Shown here one piece after another: positions 1 to 6,136 of a stretch of 8,628 bases of DNA (the first letter of the stretch is position 1; every line of letters starts with the position of its first letter). Both the position numbers and the translations under genes were made by a program. Location: NCBI GenBank assembly GCA_030634505.1, contig DAOWAQ010000069.1:1-8628 (forward strand). Reading direction: 5' to 3'. Under the pieces are notes generated by a model. It saw only the letters and a program-made list of their open reading frames with translations, had not been told where the DNA came from and did no database searches. This DNA is from Calditrichia bacterium. GTDB lineage: Bacteria > Calditrichota > Calditrichia > JAJRVZ01.

Positions 1-1
1 A

Positions 2-115
2 TTTGAAACTTCTATTATAATCAACCGTGGGGTGACCAATTTAAATTTTGTTGTTGAAGATTTGGCAGGTAATATATTTCGTGATAATACTCGTAAAATC
101 AGAATACCAAGATAA
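2..115 (+). CDS. 3' end of a surface or secreted protein with an Ig-like C-terminus (partial)
   Basis: An open frame runs from the left edge to a TAA at 113-115, giving 37 residues that end in KIRIPR. The stretch VEDLAGNIFRDN followed by a short final strand resembles the last strands of bacterial Ig-like domains, in which a D-x-AGN turn is common. Such domains sit at the C-terminal end of many exported multi-domain proteins, but the rest of this protein lies outside the window, so its function is unknown. The next gene starts 17 bp after the stop on the same strand with no room for a terminator or separate promoter, so the two are probably co-transcribed. The frame is well supported by amino-acid content. 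The Ig-like assignment is an inference from a short segment. Confidence 0.6.
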   Translation, partial: FETSIIINRGVTNLNFVVEDLAGNIFRDNTRKIRIPR

Positions 116-125
116 ATAGCAATGC

Positions 126-132
126 AGGGGAG
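126..132 (+). promoter_or_regulatory. Shine-Dalgarno site AGGGGAG that leaves the start codon ambiguous
   Basis: The purine-rich AGGGGAG abuts the ATG at 133 with essentially no spacer. The in-frame TTG at 139 lies 6 nt after the GGAG, the same spacing seen for the AGGA sites before 3184 and 5402. The true start could therefore be TTG 139, two codons in. Both choices keep the signal peptide. Confidence 0.5.
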
Positions 133-1893
133 ATGTTATTGAAAATTATACCATATTATTTTTTCTTGTTTATACCAATATTTCTATTTAGCCAATCAGG
201 CATTGATATCACAGGTAGAATATCCATGAGAGTGCAGCAAGTGGATTATGATGAAAATTCAAAAATAAAACCTGACTCAATTAATATTGATGAATATGAC
301 AAAACAACAATAATACCCGGATTGCAGCAAAGTATGAATTTATCATTGTTTGGCAGAATGCAGAATTTTGATTTTACTTTGTTGTCAGATATAAAGAACA
401 ACGATTGGAATGAATTGGATTTCAATGACTTAAATTCGGTCGAAAGGTTTTCATTAAATTTAAGACTATATGATCACGAATTGGTAGTCGGAGATTTTTT
501 TCATTCAGGTAACGAAAGATTTATACAAAGTCGTGAGATTAGAGGTCTAAAATATTCAACAAAATTAAATAATTTATTTGGCGAAAACACATTTATTCAT
601 GTTCGTGGATTTGCAGGTAAAACACAAAAAGCAATAAACGTAGGCAATCGTTTACAAGGAATTTATAAACAATATGAAACATCCGGACAATATCGAAGAC
701 AAATAGGTGCTGCGAATGTAAAAACAGGTAAGGCGGGTTTATTTGATGTTTCACTAAAGTACTTACAAGGTGAAGATGAAAAATCATCAATTGATGAGTC
801 AATAAATTTACCTCTGAAAAACAGTTTATATGGTGCCGAGTCAAATTTATTTTTATGGAAAAGGCAAGTACGGCTCTTTGCTGATTATTTTTCCAGTACA
901 AAAGATACAATCGATGAAGGTTCGGTGAACGATTTTTCGATGACAGGCGGATTCGATTTATTAATAAATAAAGCAAAGTTAATGGTGTTATATCAACGCA
1001 TTGGCTATGACTATTATACCATGGGATATCCATATCTTGAAAATGATAAAGAAGGTATTAAGGCGCTTGCCGGATATAATTTTTCCAATTCAATTATCCT
1101 AAATACGGATTATGAATGGTATGAGAACAATTTAAATGAAGAAGTTTATAAACCTAATACAAAAACAAATATCTTAAATGCAGGATTTACAACTTTGTTT
1201 CAAAGCTATCCGGAATTCACGTTTAATTATGGAGTGCGTTCAGATAAAAGTAACAATGTTTTGGATAGAGATTCCTCAGAAATAAATATGGATAAATTAA
1301 CACAGAAATTTGAAGTAAAACTGTCATATAAAATTAACAGATCACGCTTGTCTTTAACAGTGACATCACTGAATATGGATGATAAAAGCATTATTGGAGG
1401 AGGACTATCTTCAGATAGTACGCAATTAACACCATTAGGAGCAGATCAATTTATTAGCAGTTTTAATTTTTATACACAGGCTAGTCAATATTTATATTTT
1501 TCTGGTGGTATCGTTTATAGTAGTTTAACCCTTACTAATGATCAAAAAAATAATAATTTTTATATTTATGAAAGTAATCGATGGGATATAATGCCGAGGA
1601 AATTAAAATTTGAATCCACTGTTACAGCGATAATTAATGATGCACAAAATGGAGGTATTCAGGATTATCTCAGTGATTATTTTCAATTAAATGTAGAATT
1701 TTCTCTAGAATACTTTTTTAATGATTTTATATCATTAAAAATTATTACTGGAACCGATTCCCGCGACTTTAGATATAATAATGATGATGCATTAAAGGTG
1801 ATTGAAAATCCTGATTATGGTCCTATCTTTTTTAATGGGAATGAATCATATTCAAGTTGGTTAATTGGTGGGGAATTTAACTGGAATTTTTAG
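133..1893 (+). CDS. Predicted outer-membrane beta-barrel protein, family not recognised
   Basis: The 586-residue product begins with a signal peptide: one Lys at residue 4, a hydrophobic stretch at about 5-19, and likely cleavage near FLFS-QS (residues 20-22). The rest has no further hydrophobic helix. It is made of alternating polar/apolar segments with many Tyr, Phe and Asn and short Asp/Asn/Gly-rich turns, as expected for a transmembrane beta-barrel. It ends in EFNWNF, and a terminal aromatic residue is the usual outer-membrane insertion signal. Near residues 120-141 there is a GDF...F....IRGLKY pattern, which may be a family signature. I see no TonB box, plug domain or OmpA peptidoglycan-binding motif. 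It probably shares an operon with the Ig-like protein just upstream, so a joint surface role is possible. A porin, a transporter or a secretion/adhesion partner are all open. Location is fairly secure; function is unknown. Confidence 0.75.
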   Translation: MLLKIIPYYFFLFIPIFLFSQSGIDITGRISMRVQQVDYDENSKIKPDSINIDEYDKTTIIPGLQQSMNLSLFGRMQNFDFTLLSDIKNNDWNELDFNDLNSVERFSLNLRLYDHELVVGDFFHSGNERFIQSREIRGLKYSTKLNNLFGENTFIHVRGFAGKTQKAINVGNRLQGIYKQYETSGQYRRQIGAANVKTGKAGLFDVSLKYLQGEDEKSSIDESINLPLKNSLYGAESNLFLWKRQVRLFADYFSSTKDTIDEGSVNDFSMTGGFDLLINKAKLMVLYQRIGYDYYTMGYPYLENDKEGIKALAGYNFSNSIILNTDYEWYENNLNEEVYKPNTKTNILNAGFTTLFQSYPEFTFNYGVRSDKSNNVLDRDSSEINMDKLTQKFEVKLSYKINRSRLSLTVTSLNMDDKSIIGGGLSSDSTQLTPLGADQFISSFNFYTQASQYLYFSGGIVYSSLTLTNDQKNNNFYIYESNRWDIMPRKLKFESTVTAIINDAQNGGIQDYLSDYFQLNVEFSLEYFFNDFISLKIITGTDSRDFRYNNDDALKVIENPDYGPIFFNGNESYSSWLIGGEFNWNF

Positions 1894-1959
1894 AAATTTT
1901 ATAATAAATACTTCTTTAAATACTATTTTTCCCAAATTTAAATTGTTAAATTACGAGAA

Positions 1960-1987
1960 TTCAATTATTGCTGTTTAACATTATAAT
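1960..1987 (+). promoter_or_regulatory. Weak candidate promoter for the acyl-CoA dehydrogenase/HD-GYP unit
   Basis: A perfect TATAAT lies at 1982-1987, 24 bp before the ATG at 2012. The best -35 partner at 16 bp is TTCAAT (1960-1965), which matches TTGACA poorly. The 118-bp gap (1894-2011) otherwise shows only AT-rich sequence and a short palindrome, AATTTAAATT, at 1935-1944. I found no convincing terminator for the preceding gene here. In such AT-rich DNA a TATAAT alone is weak evidence. Confidence 0.3.
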
Positions 1988-2011
1988 ATTGTAAGAAACA
2001 GGCTAAAAATC

Positions 2012-3175
2012 ATGTTCGAAAGTTTGGATTATTATAGACTTGATGATGTATTGTCCGAAGAAGAAAAGTTGGTGCGAACTACTTCCAGGCAATTTACAGA
2101 AGACAGGGTTATGCCCATTATTCGGGAATATCATCGAAAGGCGGAATTTCCATCAGAACTTATTACAGAAATGGGAAAACTCGGCTTACTGGGCTCAACA
2201 TTGCCTGAAAAGTTTGGATGTGCGGATATGAATTATACATCCTATGGTCTAATGTTGCAGGAATTAGAGAGGGGTGATTCTGCAATCAGATCGTTTGCCT
2301 CGGTGCAAAGTTCTCTTGTAATGTATCCTATTTATAAATTTGGTTCAGAGGAACAAAAGGAAAAATGGCTACCACAATTAGCTACTGGAAATAAGGTAGG
2401 GTGTTTTGGTTTAACAGAACCGGATTTTGGTTCAAATCCAGGGGGAATGAGAACAACTGCCCAAAAAACTGCTAATGGTTTCATACTAAATGGTGTTAAA
2501 ATGTGGATTACGAATGGAACTATTGCTGATATTGCAATAATCTGGGCAAAATACGAGAATAAAATTCAGGGATTTATAGTTGAAAAAGGAACAAAAGGAT
2601 TTAAAACGAATATAATTGAAGGTAAATTTTCTTTGAGAGCTTCAAATACAGCAGAAATTGTTTTGGAAGAATGTGAAATACCGCAGGAAAATATATTACC
2701 AATTACAGATGGTTTAAAATCACCATTAAAATGTTTGACACAAGCAAGATTCGGAATAGCCTGGGGTGCCATTGGAGCAGCAATGGCGTGTTATAATGAA
2801 TCTTTAAATTATGCAAAGACAAGGATTCAATTTGATAAACCGATTGCTTCTTTTCAACTAGTCCAGGAGAAATTAGTTTATATGGTGACCGAAATTACCA
2901 AAGCACAATTAATTGCCTTGCAAATTGCAAAACTGCAGGATGATAATAAAATTAAACATACTCATATTTCACTGGCAAAAAGAAATAATGTGTCTATTGC
3001 ATTGAAAATTGCACGACTTGCTCGTGGGATATTGGGCGCAAATGGGATATCAGATGAATATAATACAATTCGCCATATGTTAAATTTAGAAACTGTAATT
3101 ACTTACGAAGGTACACATGATATTCATACTTTAGTTATCGGAGAAGATATTACAGGTATCTCAGCATTTAATTAG
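2012..3175 (+). CDS. gcdH: Acyl-CoA dehydrogenase, glutaryl-CoA dehydrogenase type (decarboxylating predicted)
   Basis: The 387-residue protein is a full-length cytoplasmic FAD flavoenzyme of the acyl-CoA dehydrogenase family. It closely follows human glutaryl-CoA dehydrogenase as I recall it. Shared blocks are ELERGDSAIRS (84-94), SVQSSLVM (97-104), GCFGLTEPDFGSNP (130-143), KMWITNG (163-169), GKFSLRAS (204-211), RFGIAWG (246-252), KRNN (323-326), LGANGISDEY (341-350) and TYEGTHDIH (364-372). The predicted catalytic base is Glu366. Arg93 and Ser97 match the human Arg94/Ser98 pocket that holds the substrate's distal carboxylate. Tyr365 next to the base is the residue reported to mark decarboxylating enzymes (Val in the non-decarboxylating Desulfococcus type), so the expected reaction is glutaryl-CoA to crotonyl-CoA plus CO2, in lysine/tryptophan or benzoyl-CoA breakdown. 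No other gene of these pathways is nearby. The start has only a weak AGG 9 nt upstream, but MFESLDYYRLDDVLSEEE fits the family N-terminus. The stop overlaps the next gene's SD site. Confidence 0.92.
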   Translation: MFESLDYYRLDDVLSEEEKLVRTTSRQFTEDRVMPIIREYHRKAEFPSELITEMGKLGLLGSTLPEKFGCADMNYTSYGLMLQELERGDSAIRSFASVQSSLVMYPIYKFGSEEQKEKWLPQLATGNKVGCFGLTEPDFGSNPGGMRTTAQKTANGFILNGVKMWITNGTIADIAIIWAKYENKIQGFIVEKGTKGFKTNIIEGKFSLRASNTAEIVLEECEIPQENILPITDGLKSPLKCLTQARFGIAWGAIGAAMACYNESLNYAKTRIQFDKPIASFQLVQEKLVYMVTEITKAQLIALQIAKLQDDNKIKHTHISLAKRNNVSIALKIARLARGILGANGISDEYNTIRHMLNLETVITYEGTHDIHTLVIGEDITGISAFN

Positions 3176-3177
3176 GA
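3174..3177 (+). promoter_or_regulatory. Shine-Dalgarno AGGA overlapping the upstream stop codon
   Basis: The AGGA begins inside the TAG stop (3173-3175) of the acyl-CoA dehydrogenase gene and stands 6 nt before the ATG at 3184. This arrangement fixes the HD-GYP start and suggests translational coupling of the two genes. Confidence 0.6.
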
Positions 3178-3183
3178 ATAATA

Positions 3184-4200
3184 ATGGAACAAATATTAGA
3201 GAATAAAATATTAATAATCGAAAACTATAGACCATCAAATTGTGGTTTTAAAGAAAAACTTAATGAACTAAATTTCCGGAGTATTATTTGTACGACGCCG
3301 GAACAAGCTTTGGAACATATTCGCGAAAAACAATTTGATATAATTTTTTATAAACAAAAAGAATTTAATGAAGAAAATTTACAACTTATATCTCAAATTC
3401 AGAATTTGTTTTTGGAAATCCCTATTATTTTAGTATCAAAATTGATAACACCGGATCATATGCGATTGGCAATCAGAGCGGGATCTTATGATTTTTTACA
3501 CGAGCCGTTTGAACTGCACGAAATACCATCATTAATTGCAAGAAATGTTGAACGAAAACAAATTACAAGAATTAATATTCTTAAAAAGCAATCAAAAATA
3601 TTGATGAAAGCAATAAAAGCCCTCATCGCAGCAATGGAAGCAAAAGATGAATATACTTCCGGGCATTCAATGCGAGTAGTTAAATATGCGATGATGTTAG
3701 CGGATAAATTAAATTTATCCCAGGAAGATCGATTCTTTTTGCAGCTATCGGCTGCTTTACATGATATTGGAAAAATAGGAATGCCTGACGAAATATTAAA
3801 AAAATCTGCTACCCTCAAAGAAATGGAATTTCTTTATATGAAAGAACATCCGGTAATTGGCAGTAAAATAGTAAGTGAAATAGATGATTTAAAAGAAGTT
3901 GCTGCTGTAATAAAACATCACCATGAAAGATATGATGGTGCCGGTTATCCGGATGGTCTGACGGGTGAAGTTATACCTCTTTTCGCCAGAATATTGGCCA
4001 TTGTTGATGCCTACGAATCTTTAGTCTCTGACAGGATATATAGAAAAAGTATAGACATTGATGATGCGGTTAAAATATTGCGTCACAATGCAGGTACTCA
4101 ATTTGATCCAAGTTTGGTTGAGTTGTTTATCGAGGAATTAAAAAAGAAAAATTTAAAAATATCTGAACAAAAATTAGAATTGTTCGAACAAAAATTTTAA
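3184..4200 (+). CDS. HD-GYP phosphodiesterase with a degenerate N-terminal receiver domain
   Basis: This 338-residue cytoplasmic protein has a receiver-like domain (about 7-118), a helical linker (about 120-150) and an HD-GYP domain (about 150-320). HD-GYP domains hydrolyse the second messenger cyclic di-GMP. The catalytic set is present: H161 in YTSGHS, H193-D194 with K197 in ALHDIGKIG, H222 in EHPVIG, H246-H247, the DGAGYP signature (251-256) and D275 in VDAYESL. The receiver is clearly recognisable (KILIIEN; IPIILVS; AIRAGSYDFL) but lacks phosphorylation chemistry. The usual acidic pair is E13-N14, the phospho-acceptor position in FDIIFYK is Lys57, and the conserved Lys before Pro-Phe is Glu107 (LHEPF). 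It is thus unlikely to be switched by a histidine kinase; it may be constitutive or respond through protein contacts. It lies 8 bp after the dehydrogenase gene and ends at a strong hairpin. The last 20 residues are charged and probably helical. Domain identity is secure; activity is predicted. Confidence 0.92.
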   Translation: MEQILENKILIIENYRPSNCGFKEKLNELNFRSIICTTPEQALEHIREKQFDIIFYKQKEFNEENLQLISQIQNLFLEIPIILVSKLITPDHMRLAIRAGSYDFLHEPFELHEIPSLIARNVERKQITRINILKKQSKILMKAIKALIAAMEAKDEYTSGHSMRVVKYAMMLADKLNLSQEDRFFLQLSAALHDIGKIGMPDEILKKSATLKEMEFLYMKEHPVIGSKIVSEIDDLKEVAAVIKHHHERYDGAGYPDGLTGEVIPLFARILAIVDAYESLVSDRIYRKSIDIDDAVKILRHNAGTQFDPSLVELFIEELKKKNLKISEQKLELFEQKF

Positions 4201-4229
4201 AAAAAAGGGAAATTACATTCCCCTTTTTT
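4201..4229. terminator. Bidirectional intrinsic terminator between convergent genes
   Basis: An inverted repeat pairs A6G3 (4201-4209) with C3T6 (4221-4229). After one A/C mismatch it continues with AAT/ATT around a three-base TAC loop. On the plus strand the stem ends in six Ts; on the minus strand the A-run at 4199-4206 reads as eight Ts. It starts directly after the HD-GYP stop codon, and the TAA of the minus-strand lipoprotein gene (4228-4230) lies in its outer arm, so one hairpin can end both transcripts. Confidence 0.8.
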
Positions 4230-5226
4230 ATGGAAAATATTTCTTCACAATTTTTTCATCACTCAAGTTATAGCCTATATAATCAATTTTAACTTTCTTT
4301 TTCATTTTAAATGCAATAATTCCACTAATAGTTTTTCTATCTGTCAGTGATTTTTCAGGAAGTATGTTTTTAAATTTGGACATTGTAGATTTATCTAAAG
4401 GATATGAATCTCCATCTTTATCCATAATAATAAATTTTGCATGTTTGATATTTACCGGATCAGGAGAATTGTTTTGAATGCCAATTTCAAATATATAGCT
4501 GCCTTTTGAATAAGTTTGATCAATGATTGCAAGAGCAAAATCCTGTTCGACATCCAATACATCTAATGTTTGTTTTCTTGTTTTGGACAGATAACTTAAA
4601 GCTTCCTTATTTTCCGAATCAAAATTATTTGCCTTTTTGAAATAATATTCAGCAGTAAAATATAAATCTTTATTGTCTTCTTTTTTTGCTTGCGAAAATA
4701 AGCGTTTACCTTTTTCAAGAATTGTTGTGAAATTTTCAGATTTTATTTGATTTAATAATTTTTCTGCCTCAATATTGTCGGGATTATACCCTATAGCTGT
4801 TTCCAACGAGGAAATAGTTTTATTTAAGAAATCTTCTTTTTGAACATTGTTTTCAGGTTTTGTATTTTGATAGGCATTTGCCAGGTCCAGAAGTAAATTG
4901 CTGTACTCAATTTGAAATTCCTGCGAAGGGGCAGCAGGAATAAATTCTTCACCTTTGGAAAAATTTCCGTCAAAAGAAGGTAGATTTTTTCTTTTTGCAA
5001 ATAAGTCTTTACCTTTTAGCATATAAGCTACAGCTAATTTTTCATCTATTGATTTGTTTTCCGGTGTATCTTTTCTTGCTTCGCTCAAATATTTAATTGC
5101 TAAATTGTATTCACCCTTTTGTAATGCAGATAATCCATCTTCGTATGCATTTCCACCACAACCTAATAAGCCTGCTATTAAAATAATCGTAAATAATAAA
5201 TAACTGAATTCTTTAATTAATTTCAT
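4228..5226 (-). CDS. Lipoprotein with TPR-like repeats and a DUF4352-like C-terminal domain
   Basis: The 332-residue product starts with a type II signal peptide: Lys2/Lys5, a hydrophobic core at 8-21 and a lipobox L-L-G-C with the lipidated Cys at 23. The residue after Cys is Gly, not Asp, so by the usual rule it is sorted to the outer membrane. Residues about 27-60 form a TPR-like unit (YEDGLSALQKGEYNLAIKYL). Further helical, TPR-like units lie around 136-165 (ISSLETAIGYNPDNIEAEKLL) and 187-216 (YFTAEYYFKKANNFDSENKEAL). The segment from about 229 to 322 looks like a beta-sandwich of the DUF4352 type: a strand ending in IGIQNNS, then FIIMDKDGDSYPLD, then ILPEKSLTDRKTISGIIAF. TPR units usually hold partner proteins, so a scaffold role in the periplasm is likely, but no partner can be named. 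It is transcribed alone, convergent to the HD-GYP gene and divergent from the hydrolase/comEC unit. Confidence 0.8.
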   Translation of the reverse strand: MKLIKEFSYLLFTIILIAGLLGCGGNAYEDGLSALQKGEYNLAIKYLSEARKDTPENKSIDEKLAVAYMLKGKDLFAKRKNLPSFDGNFSKGEEFIPAAPSQEFQIEYSNLLLDLANAYQNTKPENNVQKEDFLNKTISSLETAIGYNPDNIEAEKLLNQIKSENFTTILEKGKRLFSQAKKEDNKDLYFTAEYYFKKANNFDSENKEALSYLSKTRKQTLDVLDVEQDFALAIIDQTYSKGSYIFEIGIQNNSPDPVNIKHAKFIIMDKDGDSYPLDKSTMSKFKNILPEKSLTDRKTISGIIAFKMKKKVKIDYIGYNLSDEKIVKKYFP

Positions 5227-5228
5227 AT

Positions 5229-5235
5229 CTCCTCC
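5229..5235 (-). promoter_or_regulatory. Strong Shine-Dalgarno site GGAGGAG for the lipoprotein gene
   Basis: On the minus strand the bases before the ATG read GGAGGAGAT. This is the closest match to the anti-SD sequence in the window, and it fixes the start at 5226. It also shows that this genome does use SD-led initiation. Confidence 0.75.
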
Positions 5236-5253
5236 AAAATTATAATTGCATTG

Positions 5254-5281
5254 CTTATATTTCGGATAATAAATTGGTAAA
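5254..5281 (-). promoter_or_regulatory. Candidate sigma70-type promoter of the lipoprotein gene
   Basis: Reading the minus strand, TTTACC (5276-5281, four of six matches to TTGACA) is followed after 16 bp by TATAAG (5254-5259, five of six matches to TATAAT). Transcription would start near 5247, leaving a leader of about 20 nt that contains the SD site. The geometry is right, but the AT-rich background makes chance matches common. Confidence 0.45.
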
Positions 5282-5301
5282 GTTTAATTTTAACTTAACA
5301 T

Positions 5302-5332
5302 TTGTTAATTTAAACATGTCATTTGCTATATT
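5302..5332 (+). promoter_or_regulatory. Candidate promoter of the hydrolase-comEC unit
   Basis: TTGTTA (5302-5307) and TATATT (5327-5332) are separated by 19 bp, which is long. The -10 is preceded by TGC, giving an extended -10 (TGN-TATATT) that can compensate for poor -35 spacing. The implied start near 5339 would leave a leader of roughly 60 nt before the SD AGGA at 5392-5395 and the ATG at 5402. Confidence 0.4.
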
Positions 5333-5401
5333 CAAAATAAATATCGGCTAATTTTTCATCTATTTAGTAATTATTTTTAGTTATTTGTTTTAGGAATTGT
5401 A

Positions 5402-6136
5402 ATGTTGTTGAGAGTACTTGGAAGCGGTACTATAAAAACTCCACATATAAAGAACTGTTCAGGCTATTTAATTAATGATGAACTTCTTCTTGATTGCGGT
5501 CCGGGTATCTGGCGGTCTATGGGATTTAACAAAATAAATAACTCACAAATTAAATATATTGCTCTTTCACATTTTCATGCAGATCATGTTTCTGATTTGG
5601 CTCCCTTTTTATTAGAAAGATATTTATTACCATACTTTGAGAAAGAACAATTAATTATAATGGGACCAATTGGTTTGAAAGAATGGTTTACTGATTTTTC
5701 CAAATTATTTGGGGAATGGATGCAAACAATGTCGATTAAAATTGTTGAAATGGACTCGTTATTGAAAATAGATAAATATGTTATCCAAACTCGTTTAACA
5801 GGGCATACTGAAAACAGTTTGTGCTACAGGATAGAAGATTTAGAAAAAAAAATTCTCTTTTATTCCGGGGATAGCGGAGAAAATGAGAGTCTGAAGATTT
5901 TATCAAAAAATGCTGATTTGGCTATAATTGAATCTTCCAATACTGAAGATACAAAAATTGACGGTCATCTGACCCCGCAAATAGCAGCAGAAATTGCAGC
6001 AACTTCGAAAGTCAAAAAATTAATGCTTACACATTTTTATCCTGAAGTTTACGATTCCGATTGTTTAGAAAAGGCAAAAAGAATTTTTAAAAATGAAGTG
6101 CTAATTGCTGCAGATAACATGACTGTAGAAATATAA
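5402..6136 (+). CDS. Metallo-beta-lactamase-fold hydrolase, RNase Z-like
   Basis: The 244-residue protein has no signal peptide and should be cytoplasmic. It opens with the usual first strand (MLLRVLGSGT) and carries the metal-binding set of the fold: H57-F-H59-A-D61-H62, H135 in TGHTENS, D157 in YSGDSGE, H189 in GHLTPQIAAEIA and H211 in LTHFYP. This arrangement, including the late GHLTP helix and LTHFYP strand, is that of the RNase Z-like/YhfI-like branch. The length is well below a full tRNase Z (about 300 residues), and I do not see the long inserted arm used to bind tRNA. A tRNA 3'-processing role is therefore doubtful; a phosphodiesterase or small-molecule hydrolase is equally possible. 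An SD AGGA stands 6 nt before the ATG. The stop overlaps the next gene's start in TAATG, so it is the first gene of an operon with comEC. Confidence 0.85.
   Translation: MLLRVLGSGTIKTPHIKNCSGYLINDELLLDCGPGIWRSMGFNKINNSQIKYIALSHFHADHVSDLAPFLLERYLLPYFEKEQLIIMGPIGLKEWFTDFSKLFGEWMQTMSIKIVEMDSLLKIDKYVIQTRLTGHTENSLCYRIEDLEKKILFYSGDSGENESLKILSKNADLAIIESSNTEDTKIDGHLTPQIAAEIAATSKVKKLMLTHFYPEVYDSDCLEKAKRIFKNEVLIAADNMTVEI

Noticed and set aside
593..1033. Minus-strand open frame of 146 codons inside the barrel-protein gene
   Set aside because: It lies wholly within a well-supported gene on the other strand, has no SD, and its His/Leu-rich translation is typical of an antisense shadow.
1935..1944. Palindrome AATTTAAATT between the barrel gene and the dehydrogenase gene, as an operator or terminator
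   Set aside because: It is all A/T with no GC stem or following T-run, and such palindromes are expected by chance in this composition.
2566..2772. Minus-strand open frame inside the acyl-CoA dehydrogenase gene
   Set aside because: The plus strand here encodes conserved glutaryl-CoA dehydrogenase blocks; the opposite frame has no recognisable features.
3486..3818. Minus-strand open frame of 110 codons inside the HD-GYP gene
   Set aside because: It is antisense to conserved receiver and HD motifs, and is rich in Cys and Ser with no initiation signal.
5402..6136. Assignment of the hydrolase as bona fide tRNase Z (rnz)
   Set aside because: The protein is about 60 residues short and the flexible-arm insertion is not visible, so only RNase Z-like fold membership is claimed.
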